From CAZPNX01 sp964588285 (lineage in GTDB: Bacteria > Edwardsbacteria > AC1 > EtOH8): a stretch of DNA of 44,151 bases. Positions 25,636-33,913 of the stretch are shown here, one piece after another. The translations under genes were made by a program, and so were the position numbers. Every line of letters begins with the position of its first letter. The stretch's first letter is position 1. The notes under the pieces were generated by a model, which saw only the letters and a list, made by a program, of their open reading frames with translations, was not told the origin of the DNA and searched no databases. The DNA is taken from the NCBI GenBank assembly GCA_964588285.1, contig CAZPNX010000021.1, positions 1 to 44,151 on the forward strand. The letters run 5' to 3'.

Positions 25636-26589
25636 TCAGATGCCGCTCCAGCCCGCCAGCCTGGCGGCCATCCACCAGAAGGCCCGGCCTTTGAGGATGC
25701 AGTTCAGCTCCTGGGAGTGGGCGCAGGATCCGCAGGCATTGGCCAGCCGGGTCAGCTCATGGTCGGGATGGCGGGCCATCCAGGACTGGGCCCAATTTCT
25801 GGCAACTCCGCTGGAATCGTAATCGCAGTTGTCGTCGCCGTTAAGCGCCATATAGTTGACCTGTCCGTCGGGATCGTAGCTTTCGATGTCGGCGAAGTCG
25901 AACAGCACCTTCCGATTGTTGCGGCACCAGTTCCGGATCTGCTCGTTTCGTAAGTTGAGATTACCCGAGGAGCCGGAGCCGTCAAGATGGCCGGTCATGT
26001 AGACAAATATTACATTGGGATATTTGGCCTCCAGCTGCGACATCCGCACTAAGTAGGTGTCGATCTCGGCCGCAGTGGCACTGGAGACCTGGCCGCACCA
26101 GGACCACATCACTGTGTTGCGTCCGTGGGGATAGACGGCAAAGCCGTTATCTAAGTTGCCCAGCAGGGTGTCGGTCAAATAGCTCCAGGTGACCCGGTCC
26201 GGGTTGCCCAAATCGCCGCCGGGCACGCCGTCCCAAAAGGACATCACCGTATCCGGCGCCTGGGGGTTCCCGCCTCCATATCGATAATGATCATAATCGT
26301 TAAAGAAGCGGAAAACCGGAAAACTGTCCACCAGCGCCTGCATGCCGGTGACCACCTGGCTGCCGTGCGAGGTGTGTCCGTAGGCGATGTTCAGGCTGTC
26401 TCTGGCCCGGGCTATCCAGTATGAAGGCACCAACGACAGATCGGTGCAGCGATGGTCGACGATCAGCGGGCGGGAAGATGTGGGATTCGTCCCTGACCCG
26501 CCCGGCCCGATCGGGTCGCTTTTCTTGGCACAGCCGGCCAAGGCGGCCGCTGCCAAAGCTATCATCACCCAGTGGTTTTTGTTCTTCAT
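25636..26589 (-). CDS. Lipoprotein of unknown function (HTSHGSQ family)
   Basis: A 317-residue lipoprotein: lipobox LAGC near residue 19, then a Gly/Pro/Ser linker (DPIGPGGSGTNPTSS). The mature part has striking likely-conserved blocks: DSLNIAYGHTSHGSQV, SFWDGVPGGDLG, PNVIFVYMTGHLDGSG, VLFDFADIESYDPDG and a C-terminal cysteine cluster CGSCAHSQELNC. The paired His/Ser/Asp blocks and a Y-x-T-G-H segment suggest a hydrolase fold related to SGNH/GDSL enzymes, but I cannot name the family. The start at ATG 26589 is supported by AGAGGA 8 nt upstream. It lies 25 nt after the TPR-esterase gene and 48 nt before the MATE gene, in one transcriptional block. Confidence 0.75.
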   Translation of the reverse strand: MKNKNHWVMIALAAAALAGCAKKSDPIGPGGSGTNPTSSRPLIVDHRCTDLSLVPSYWIARARDSLNIAYGHTSHGSQVVTGMQALVDSFPVFRFFNDYDHYRYGGGNPQAPDTVMSFWDGVPGGDLGNPDRVTWSYLTDTLLGNLDNGFAVYPHGRNTVMWSWCGQVSSATAAEIDTYLVRMSQLEAKYPNVIFVYMTGHLDGSGSSGNLNLRNEQIRNWCRNNRKVLFDFADIESYDPDGQVNYMALNGDDNCDYDSSGVARNWAQSWMARHPDHELTRLANACGSCAHSQELNCILKGRAFWWMAARLAGWSGI

Positions 26590-26614
26590 TTTTTTATCCT
26601 CTCTATTATTCATT

Positions 26615-27613
26615 CTATCTTTCCATCCATTCCAGCGCCCGGGCCAGCTCGAAGTCTGGATCGCCCGGGAAGGCGTGGCCCACGCCGCGATAGGCGTTCA
26701 GGCTGGCGCTGATGCCCGCGGCCATCAACTGTCTCATGGCCTCCAGGTTCGATTGCCGGCGGTTATCCGGCTCCAGCTCGCCTATCAGGATATAGTACTT
26801 GATCCCTTCCCCCGAGGCTTTCTCCAGGTAGCGGTTGAGAAGGGTGTCGTAGCGCCCGGCGATGGGCACGGCCCCGCGGAATAGGTTGGAATGCTTAAGC
26901 CCCAGCAGATAGGCCATGTATCCCCCCTGGGAGAAACCGGCCAGGACTAGGCGGCTGGTGTCGATGTTGTAGCGGGTCCGCATCAGAGCGATGGACTCCA
27001 GCACCCTCTTCTCTGCCAGGCCGTCATTCTCCCCATCGCCCCAGTGGAATGCCGCCTTGCCCATGACCACCGGGGCGTACGGGCAGCACAGGATGTAGCC
27101 CCTGCTGCCGCAGGCCTTGGCGAATGCTTTCGAGAAATTCTGGGGCTCGCCCCCAAAGCCGTGCATGGCCACCAGCAGCGGGTGGGGCCGGCCGGGATCG
27201 TAGCCATCGGGCAGGACCGTCACCGGCTCGGCCGTTCTGTCCTTGATGGCCGCCAGCAGCTTGTCGGCCCTGGCCAGGATTTTTTTGTATTCTTTCGTGC
27301 TCCGTATATTGTCCATGTCCTCGTCTTCGTCGAAGCTGTACATCCCCATGTCCACGGCCTTGGACAGCCATCTCAGGGCCTCCTTTCTATCGCCCATCAG
27401 GCTGTAGTTGCAGGCGATGTTGAAGACCACGGTCGGATTGTCTGGCCTGAAGCGTAGGGAGTTCTTATAGGCGGTGACCGAACCGGCATAGTCCTTAACT
27501 GTGTAAGCGGTACCTGCCTGTTGGATGTAGATGGCCGTGGAGTCCTGGGGCTGGGCAACGGCCCGCGCCCCCGTCAACATGAACAAGGACAAGGCAAATG
27601 CGAAGCGGAACAT
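26615..27613 (-). CDS. Secreted TPR-alpha/beta-hydrolase (esterase) fusion
   Basis: A 332-residue exported protein. After a signal peptide (MFRFAFALSLFMLTGARAVA) come about 75 residues with a TPR hairpin pair (YIQQAGTAYTVKDYAGSVTAYKN, then ACNYSLMGDRKEALRWLSKAVD), followed by an alpha/beta hydrolase of the phospholipase/carboxylesterase or PHB-depolymerase type: PLLVAMHGFGG (oxyanion), GFSQGGYMA (nucleophile Ser), YYILIGELEPDN (acid region) and GVGHAFPG (His). All catalytic positions appear present. A perfect AAAGGAGGAGAA precedes the ATG. It follows copA by 53 nt. It probably cleaves an ester in the periplasm or outside; the substrate is unknown. Confidence 0.85.
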   Translation of the reverse strand: MFRFAFALSLFMLTGARAVAQPQDSTAIYIQQAGTAYTVKDYAGSVTAYKNSLRFRPDNPTVVFNIACNYSLMGDRKEALRWLSKAVDMGMYSFDEDEDMDNIRSTKEYKKILARADKLLAAIKDRTAEPVTVLPDGYDPGRPHPLLVAMHGFGGEPQNFSKAFAKACGSRGYILCCPYAPVVMGKAAFHWGDGENDGLAEKRVLESIALMRTRYNIDTSRLVLAGFSQGGYMAYLLGLKHSNLFRGAVPIAGRYDTLLNRYLEKASGEGIKYYILIGELEPDNRRQSNLEAMRQLMAAGISASLNAYRGVGHAFPGDPDFELARALEWMER

Positions 27614-27666
27614 TTCTCCTCCTTTTAATTTGGATTTCCTGCATTCCTGGTTTCCTTAGAGGATAA

Positions 27667-30099
27667 TCAGATATTCCACCTCCTCAGCCGGAGAGAGTTA
27701 GCCACCACGCTGACCGAGGAGAAGGCCATGGCGGCCGCAGCCATCATCGGGTTGAGCGTTATCCCGAGAAATGGGTAGAGGACTCCGGCTGCCACTGGAA
27801 TCCCGACAATGTTGTAGAAGAAGGCCCAGAAAAGGTTCTGTTTGATTACCCGCAGGGTGGTACGGGACAGCTCCAGTGCCTTCGGCACCAGGGCAAGATC
27901 GTCGCCGACAATGACGATGTCGGCCGATTCCATGGCCACGTCGGTCCCTTTGCCCATGGCGATGCCGACGTCGGCCCGGGCCAGGGCCGGGGCGTCGTTT
28001 ATCCCGTCGCCCACCACGGCCACCACCGCACCCCCTTGTTGGAGCCTGCTTACGGCCGAGGCCTTCTCCTGGGGCAGGACCCCGGCCAGGTATCTGTCGA
28101 TCCCCAGCTGGGCGGCCACCACCCTGGCTGCGGTTTCCTGGTCGCCGGTCAGCATGATCGTGGAAAGACCCATGGCCCTGAGCTTGGCGACGGCAGGCGC
28201 GGCGCTCGGCCTGACGGTGTCGGCCGCCGCCACTAGGCCGGCGGGCTTCCCGTCCACCGCCGCCAGCAGCATGGTCTTGCCCTCAGCCTGCATGGCCTCC
28301 ATCCGCTTGCGCCAGCCGCCGAAATCGACCCCGCTCTCATCCATCAGCCTGGCGCTTCCCACCAGCACCGGCCGCCCCCCAACCTCGGCCCTGACCCCGA
28401 ACCCGGACAGGGCCTCGAAAGACTTGGGCTCCGGCGCCCGGATGCCCATCATCCCGGCATAGTCCACCAGGGCCCGGCCGACGGGGTGCTCCGAGACGCT
28501 TTCGGCGCCGGCCGCCAGCCTGAGGAGCTCCTCCTCGGTGAATCCCTCGCCCACCACCACGTTGGCCACCGAGAATCTCCCGGTGGTCAGGGTGCCGGTC
28601 TTGTCGAAGGCCACAGCGCCGATGCCTCTGGCCGTCTCCAGCACCTCCCCGCCGCGAATCAGTATCCCCAGCTCGGCGCCGCGGCCGGTGCCGGCCATGA
28701 TGGCTGTTGGGGTCGCCAAGCCCAGGGCGCAGGGGCAGGCGATCACCAGCACCGAGACGGCGTTCAGCAGGGCCAGGTTGGGCCGGCCGAAGGCCAGCCA
28801 GACCGCGAATGTCAGGGCGGCCGCCCCCAGGACGGCCGGCACGAATACCGCCGCCACCCGGTCGGCCAGGCGCTGCACCGGGGCCTTGCTCCCCTGGGCC
28901 TCCTCCACCATCCTGATTATCTGGGCCAGCACCGTGTCCCGACCCACCCTGGTGGCCCGGAACCTGAAAAATCCGGTGCGGTTGATGGTGGCCCCAATCA
29001 CCCGGTCGCCCGGCTTTTTTTCCGCCGGCAGGCTCTCTCCGGTGACCATGGACTCGTCCACGGCCGATTCCCCCTCCACCACCTCGCCGTCGGTGGCCAC
29101 CTTCTCGCCGGGCCTCACCGAAATCACATCGCCCGGCACTATCTCCCATATCGGCACCTCGGCCTCGGAACCGCCGCGCCGCACCCTGGCCGTCCTGGGC
29201 TGGAGCCCGGCCAGCCTCCTGATGGCCTCCGAGGTCCGCCCCCTGGCCCTGGCCTCCAGGAGCCTTCCCATCAGTATCAGGGCGATGATGGTCGCGGACG
29301 AATCGAAGTAGGTGGCCGGCTCCAGCCCGGCCCGGCTGATGAACGAGGGGAAAACGGCGGCCGCGGCGCTGTATAGGAAGGCGGCCGAGGTCCCCAGGGC
29401 CACCAGGGTGTCCATGTCCGGGCTCCGCCGCCTCACCGAGGCCAGAAGCCCGCGGTAGAACGGCCAACCGCAGTAGAATTGCACCGGGGCGGCCAGCGCC
29501 ATGAGAAGGAACGGATCCCCCAGCCAGCTGGGAAAATGGGGCAGCATCATGCCCATGCTGCCGATGAAGACGGGTATGGTAAATATCAATGCTATGACGA
29601 ACCGTCTCTTCAGGTCCCTATAGTAGGCATTACGGTTTTCTTCGAGGGATCCGACGGACAACGATGCCGTTAAGTCCGCCTCGTCTTTCACCGCCTGGGC
29701 CTGATAGCCTGCCTTGACGATTGCCTCAGCGATGGCGGACGGGTCGGCCGCCTCCGGTATGTACTCCACTGTCGCCTTTCCCGAGGCCAGGTTGACAGAG
29801 GCCTCCGTAACGCCCGGCAAACTCCCGATGGCCCGCTCCACGTTGGCGGCGCACGAGGCGCAGTGCATGCCGTCAACGATCAGAACGACTTTGTCCTGGG
29901 GAACCCGGAACCCGGCCAGCTCGACGGCCCTGGCCAAGTCTTTCGCGCCCACCCTTTCCGGGTCGTAGTCGACCGTTGCCTTCTCCGTGGCCAGGTTCAC
30001 CGAGGCCCCGATCACCCCCGGGAGCTGGCGCATCGCTTTCTCCACTCCGGCGGCGCAGGAGGCGCAATGGAGGCCGGTTATGGGCAGGATTATCTTCAT
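27667..30099 (-). CDS. copA: Copper-exporting P-type ATPase CopA
   Basis: A P1B-1 ATPase of 810 residues exporting Cu+ from the cytoplasm. Two N-terminal heavy-metal-associated domains carry GLHCASC and GMHCASC. The membrane part has the ion-binding CPC motif (VIACPCALG near 455), the actuator TGES, phosphorylation motif DKTGTLT (Asp499), SEHPVG, GDGINDAPALA and GKGTDVAMESAD. The final helices carry the M-x-x-S-S (FSSVSVV) copper site. The ATG overlaps the stop of the histidine phosphatase gene by one base (TGATG), implying coupling. No CopZ chaperone or CopY/CueR regulator is seen nearby. Cu+ specificity follows from CPC plus the two CASC domains. Confidence 0.96.
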   Translation of the reverse strand: MKIILPITGLHCASCAAGVEKAMRQLPGVIGASVNLATEKATVDYDPERVGAKDLARAVELAGFRVPQDKVVLIVDGMHCASCAANVERAIGSLPGVTEASVNLASGKATVEYIPEAADPSAIAEAIVKAGYQAQAVKDEADLTASLSVGSLEENRNAYYRDLKRRFVIALIFTIPVFIGSMGMMLPHFPSWLGDPFLLMALAAPVQFYCGWPFYRGLLASVRRRSPDMDTLVALGTSAAFLYSAAAAVFPSFISRAGLEPATYFDSSATIIALILMGRLLEARARGRTSEAIRRLAGLQPRTARVRRGGSEAEVPIWEIVPGDVISVRPGEKVATDGEVVEGESAVDESMVTGESLPAEKKPGDRVIGATINRTGFFRFRATRVGRDTVLAQIIRMVEEAQGSKAPVQRLADRVAAVFVPAVLGAAALTFAVWLAFGRPNLALLNAVSVLVIACPCALGLATPTAIMAGTGRGAELGILIRGGEVLETARGIGAVAFDKTGTLTTGRFSVANVVVGEGFTEEELLRLAAGAESVSEHPVGRALVDYAGMMGIRAPEPKSFEALSGFGVRAEVGGRPVLVGSARLMDESGVDFGGWRKRMEAMQAEGKTMLLAAVDGKPAGLVAAADTVRPSAAPAVAKLRAMGLSTIMLTGDQETAARVVAAQLGIDRYLAGVLPQEKASAVSRLQQGGAVVAVVGDGINDAPALARADVGIAMGKGTDVAMESADIVIVGDDLALVPKALELSRTTLRVIKQNLFWAFFYNIVGIPVAAGVLYPFLGITLNPMMAAAAMAFSSVSVVANSLRLRRWNI

Positions 30100-30731
30100 C
30101 AGAAATCCATCAGACCGGGAGCCATGTCCTGGAGATGACAGACATCGTTGAAGCCCTCCATCACGAATTTTTGCCCGTCCCAGACGAAGGTGGTCAGAGA
30201 GCAGGGGGAAAGTTTTACTTTCCAGAAACCGTCAGGCCCCAGGCCCAACATCCGGCAGATCAGAAGTTTCAGCACCACCCGGTGGGTGACCACGGCAACG
30301 GTTTCCCGTTCCCCGGCGGCCGACAACATGGCTTGTAATGCGGCCCAGGCCCTCCCGCCCACCTCGTCCAGAGAGCTCCCGCCGGGTATCCCCGCCCTCC
30401 ACGGTTCCGATTTCCAGAGAGTGTACGCCTCGGGGAACTTTTCGGCCACCTCGGTATGGGCCAGACCCTCCCATTTTCCGAAGCGCATGTCGTCCAGCCC
30501 AGGATTGATTTTCACCTTTAGACCGCAGGCGCCAGCCACAGCCTGGGCTGTCTCCCTGGCCCTCGAAAGCGGACCGGAGTAAACGGCGCTGAGGCCGAAA
30601 TCCTTAAGCCTCTGGGCCAAGAGCCTGGCTTGCTTTCTGCCGGTCTCGTCCAGCTCTACATCGGTGCCGCCGCGGAAAACCTGTTCCCGGTTCCAGGCGG
30701 TCTGGCCGTGGCGGATAAGAAGCAATTTCAT
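30099..30731 (-). CDS. Histidine phosphatase family protein
   Basis: A 210-residue branch-1 histidine phosphatase related to CobC, GpmB and phosphoglycerate mutase. The catalytic RHG is at residues 7-9 (LLLIRHGQTAWN), followed by the second Arg block SGPLSRARETAQAV, the Glu/Asp (MRFGKWEGL) and the C-terminal catalytic His (VVTHRVVLKLL). It acts on a small phosphorylated metabolite, not a protein; alpha-ribazole phosphate or a phosphosugar are possible, and no cobalamin genes are near. Its stop overlaps the copA ATG. The upstream region (30732-30896) carries a plus-strand promoter-like sequence but no clear minus-strand promoter. The final residues VCHLQDMAPGLMDF are unusual. Confidence 0.9.
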   Translation of the reverse strand: MKLLLIRHGQTAWNREQVFRGGTDVELDETGRKQARLLAQRLKDFGLSAVYSGPLSRARETAQAVAGACGLKVKINPGLDDMRFGKWEGLAHTEVAEKFPEAYTLWKSEPWRAGIPGGSSLDEVGGRAWAALQAMLSAAGERETVAVVTHRVVLKLLICRMLGLGPDGFWKVKLSPCSLTTFVWDGQKFVMEGFNDVCHLQDMAPGLMDF

Positions 30732-30761
30732 AAATGGATCTTTTTATATCCTGAATATTCG

Positions 30762-30790
30762 TTGACATCCCTACTATGAATATATAACAT
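30762..30790 (+). promoter_or_regulatory. Upstream promoter candidate of the TGS-kinase gene
   Basis: TTGACA (30762-30767) and TAACAT (30785-30790) are separated by 17 nt on the plus strand, 190 nt before the ATG. A second promoter candidate is closer, at 30897-30925. Confidence 0.4.
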
Positions 30791-30896
30791 AGCGAAAAAG
30801 ACTATGACATGCTGATCATTCTTCTTTCCGGCAGCGGCTCCCGGATTTAGTATATCAGTAAAAGCACGGCAACGCAAGCCGGCCTTAAGATTTTCC

Positions 30897-30925
30897 TTGA
30901 CTTGTCCTCTATTTTTGGTTACATT
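30897..30925 (+). promoter_or_regulatory. Sigma70-like promoter of the TGS-kinase gene
   Basis: TTGACT (30897-30902) and TACATT (30920-30925) are separated by 17 nt. The leader that follows contains a 7-bp hairpin GGCGAGG-GGGA-CCTCGCC (30936-30953) just ahead of the start at 30980. Confidence 0.55.
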
Positions 30926-30979
30926 TATCACAACAGGCGAGGGGGACCTCGCCTTTCCTGGCCTTAAAGAGATACAACC

Positions 30980-32641
30980 ATGACCCATCGCCAGATAGAG
31001 ATCCAGATGGACGGCCAACGCCTGCCGGCCAAGGCCGGAGAGCAGGTCCAGTCCATATTCAAGCGCTACCCGCCCAAGGCAGAGCATAAGGTGGTGGCCG
31101 CCAAGATCAACCAAAACCTGGTGGGCTTGGACGCACCGATACATTCCAATTGCCGTCTGAAGCCGGTCACCTATTCCGACCGGGAGGGCACCGCCGTCTA
31201 CCGCCGCTCCGCCTGCCTCATCCTCTACGAGGCGGTCAAGGAGCTTTTCCCCCAGGCCCGGGTGGTGGTAGGCCAGTCCCTGGCCAACGGTTACTATTTC
31301 GATTTTCAAAACGGCGAAGAGCTGGAGGCCGGGACCCTGGCGGCCATCGAGGAGCGGATGAAGCAGATCGTGGCCGAGGACCGGCCCTTCGTAAAGCAGT
31401 GGCTGTCGATCGAGGAGGCGGTGGAGTTCTTTCAGGCCGAAGGCTACCGGGACAAGATCAAGCTGCTGGCCACCACCCGGGTGACCGAGGTGCGGCTGGT
31501 GGGGTGCGGCGTCTACCGCGACATTCTCCACGGCCCGGTGGTGCCGTCCACCGGCTATATCGACCGGTTCCAGCTGACCGCCTATCCTCCCGGCTTCGTC
31601 CTCCGCTTTCCCCAGCCCAGCCGGCCGGACCGCATTCCCCAGCTCTCGCCCCAGAACAAGCTTTTCCAGATATACAAGGAGACGGTGGACTGGAACCGGA
31701 TCCTGGGGGTGACCAACGTCGGACAGCTCAACGAACTGGCCCTGGACGGCCGCATCGGCGAACTGATCCGCATCGCCGAGGGCTTCCAGGAGAAGCGCAT
31801 CGCCCAGCTGGCCGACGAGATAGGCTCCCGGCGCGGCCGCACCCGGCTGGTGCTCATCGCCGGCCCGTCGTCCTCGGGCAAAACCACCTTCAGCAAGCGG
31901 CTGATGATCCAGCTTCGGGTCAACGGACTTAGGCCCATCGCCCTTTCCACCGACAACTACTTCCTGGGACGCGACCAAACCCCGCCGGGCGACGACGGCC
32001 AGCCAGATTTCGAATCCCTGTCGGCCGTGGACGTGCCCCTGTTCAACCGGCAGATGCTGGATCTCCTCGAGGGAAAGCCGGTGGAGTCGCCCAGGTACAA
32101 CTTCCATACCGGCCAGCGCGAGGAGAAGACCCTAAGCCTCCAACTCGGACCCAGCGACATCCTGCTGGTGGAGGGCATCCACGGGCTCAATCCCAAGTTG
32201 ACGGCCTCGGTCCCGGCCGACAATAAGATAAAGATCTACATCTCGGCCCTCACCCAGCTCTGTCTGGACGACCACAACCGCATCATGACCTCGGATGTCC
32301 GCCTCATCCGGCGCATCGTCCGCGACCGGCTGTTCCGGGGTTATTCGGCCGCCCACACCCTCTCGGTCTGGCCCCTGGTGCAGCGGGGCGAGGAGCGCAA
32401 CATCTTCCCCTACCAGGAGGAGGCCGATGCCATGTTCAACTCCTCCCTGCTCTACGAGCCGGCGGTGCTGCGCACCTACGCCGAGCGCTTTTTGCTGGAG
32501 GTGCCCACCGACGACGAAAGCTTCGGCGAGGCCTACCGTCTGCTGCACTTCCTGCGGATGTTCGTGCCGGTATTCGCCGACGAGGTGCCGCATAATTCGA
32601 TTTTGCGGGAGTTCATCGGCGGCAGCGGTTTCGATTATTGA
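30980..32641 (+). CDS. TGS/ThrRS-like domain fused to nucleoside (uridine) kinase
   Basis: A 553-residue protein of the known but poorly understood fused 'nucleoside kinase' family. Residues 1-65 are a TGS-like domain. Residues 65-200 resemble the second additional domain of threonyl-tRNA synthetase (SACLILYEAVKELFPQARVVVGQSLANGYYFDF). From about 290 there is a phosphoribulokinase/uridine kinase domain with Walker A GPSSSGKTTF, STDNYFLG, YNFHTGQRE and VEGIHGLNP. Uridine kinase phosphorylates uridine or cytidine; whether this fusion does, and what the tRNA-synthetase-like part binds, is not settled here. The start at ATG 30980 has AAAGAGA in front. It is one of only two plus-strand protein genes in the window. 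A bidirectional terminator follows. Confidence 0.92.
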   Translation: MTHRQIEIQMDGQRLPAKAGEQVQSIFKRYPPKAEHKVVAAKINQNLVGLDAPIHSNCRLKPVTYSDREGTAVYRRSACLILYEAVKELFPQARVVVGQSLANGYYFDFQNGEELEAGTLAAIEERMKQIVAEDRPFVKQWLSIEEAVEFFQAEGYRDKIKLLATTRVTEVRLVGCGVYRDILHGPVVPSTGYIDRFQLTAYPPGFVLRFPQPSRPDRIPQLSPQNKLFQIYKETVDWNRILGVTNVGQLNELALDGRIGELIRIAEGFQEKRIAQLADEIGSRRGRTRLVLIAGPSSSGKTTFSKRLMIQLRVNGLRPIALSTDNYFLGRDQTPPGDDGQPDFESLSAVDVPLFNRQMLDLLEGKPVESPRYNFHTGQREEKTLSLQLGPSDILLVEGIHGLNPKLTASVPADNKIKIYISALTQLCLDDHNRIMTSDVRLIRRIVRDRLFRGYSAAHTLSVWPLVQRGEERNIFPYQEEADAMFNSSLLYEPAVLRTYAERFLLEVPTDDESFGEAYRLLHFLRMFVPVFADEVPHNSILREFIGGSGFDY

Positions 32642-32661
32642 TCCTCCACCACAGGGTGATG

Positions 32662-32692
32662 GAAAGAGGGAGCCTGACCGGCTCCCTCTTTC
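32662..32692. terminator. Bidirectional terminator between convergent genes
   Basis: A perfect 13-bp stem, GAAAGAGGGAGCC-TGACC-GGCTCCCTCTTTC, followed by TTCTT on the plus strand and TTCC on the minus strand. It serves the TGS-kinase (plus) and probably the DUF4388 gene (minus). Confidence 0.8.
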
Positions 32693-32712
32693 TTGAAATC
32701 TAATCAAGCGGT

Positions 32713-33756
32713 TTATTTCAGGCTGTAAGCCAGGCTGTCCCCACTCCTCTGATATTCTATTCCCAAAACCTCCTTCGGTTCGGACACCTGGCTTAGCGAG
32801 TCGGGGTAATGGCCGTGGCCATAGCGGTAGATCTCCAGCCGCTGTCGCAGATCCCCCAGGATCAGGGACTTCTGATACCTCTCCACCGTGTTCCATCTGT
32901 CCGTCCTTGGCTTTGGAGCCTGCCAGAAAGACAGAATGACCGCCGCCAGCACAACAACCAAGGACGCCGCCCCCCAGAGGATCTCGGCCCCCAGTTTGAA
33001 CTCCGGATATTTGGCGGCCTCGGGCTTGGTCTGGGGAACGGGCCGAGTCGCCTCTACTTTTTTTATGGCTCCCAGCTGGACCAGAATATGGGCGGCGGCA
33101 TAGGTACGGAACCTTCCCAGGCCCGACATCTCGGCCAGCTCGGCCACCTTGTGCCTTCCCTCCATCAGCTGGAACAGCTTGTAGGCGTCAGGCTCCACCT
33201 CCCCCGGCAGCGGCTTGTCCCCCGCCTTTTCCAGCACCGTATCGTCGGAGGGAATGGTGCGGACTATCATCGGCCATTCGTCCTTGCGGCGCATGGCCTC
33301 CATCAGCAGCGGCTCGGCGCTTATGGACACCCGGGCCCGGCTGTGGGAGTAAAGCCCGGCGTCCGAGTCGAAACGGTAGTGGGCGTCGCGCCAGGTGAAG
33401 ACGTCGTCGATCACCTCCTGGATTTTGGTGATGATGGCGTTCTCCACCTCCTCCCGGGTCATCAGGTATTCCTTGATCAGGATCTCGTCAACCGAGAGTC
33501 CGGTGTCGCTCTGGATCTGAAGCACCTTGCGCACCGTATCCTGGTCCAGCATCTTGGCCCGGAACAGGAACTCGTGCAGTTGGTCCTGCTTGCCGGCCTT
33601 GCGGTAGATGGCCCCGGTGATCTCCCCGTCCTTGAAGGAGATGGAGGCCTGCTCCTCGGCCCGGTCCAGAAAAATGACCCCGGTCTTCTGGCTGGAGGCA
33701 ATCAGCTGGATGACGTCGGCTAAGCCGAATTCCTTGATGTCTCCTTCAAGTGCCAT
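32713..33756 (-). CDS. DUF4388/PATAN-domain protein with membrane anchor and pseudopilin-like tail
   Basis: A 347-residue protein with three parts. Residues 1-130 are a DUF4388 (PATAN-type) domain (GDIKEFGLADVIQLIASSQKTGVIFLD, SISFKDGEITGAIYRK), often found near response regulators and gliding or pilus systems. Residues 190-235 are a winged-helix-like segment (LFQLMEGRHKVAELAEMSGLG). After a single transmembrane helix near residue 260 comes a pseudopilin-like C-terminus (LRQRLEIYRYGHGHYPDSLSQ), as in type II secretion GspG. Promoter TTGATC-17-TATGAT gives a short leader without a Shine-Dalgarno. The domain identities are clear; the combined role, perhaps in a signalling or surface-structure assembly, is inference. 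Confidence 0.85.
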   Translation of the reverse strand: MALEGDIKEFGLADVIQLIASSQKTGVIFLDRAEEQASISFKDGEITGAIYRKAGKQDQLHEFLFRAKMLDQDTVRKVLQIQSDTGLSVDEILIKEYLMTREEVENAIITKIQEVIDDVFTWRDAHYRFDSDAGLYSHSRARVSISAEPLLMEAMRRKDEWPMIVRTIPSDDTVLEKAGDKPLPGEVEPDAYKLFQLMEGRHKVAELAEMSGLGRFRTYAAAHILVQLGAIKKVEATRPVPQTKPEAAKYPEFKLGAEILWGAASLVVVLAAVILSFWQAPKPRTDRWNTVERYQKSLILGDLRQRLEIYRYGHGHYPDSLSQVSEPKEVLGIEYQRSGDSLAYSLK

Positions 33757-33776
33757 GATTTTTCGCTTTCGCTATA

Positions 33777-33805
33777 ATCATAGGATGTCGAACGGCCCGG
33801 ATCAA
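33777..33805 (-). promoter_or_regulatory. Promoter of the DUF4388 gene
   Basis: On the minus strand TTGATC (33800-33805) and TATGAT (33777-33782) are 17 nt apart, with 20 nt to the ATG. Confidence 0.5.
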
Positions 33806-33913
33806 GTTGAGAATAAATTCATGGAAAGAATGCCGGAGGTGGCGCGATTTCAGCCGGGATGTAAATCGGGCCAGCCTGATCTCATCCGACCCACATCGGA
33901 TTGGCGTTGAGCC

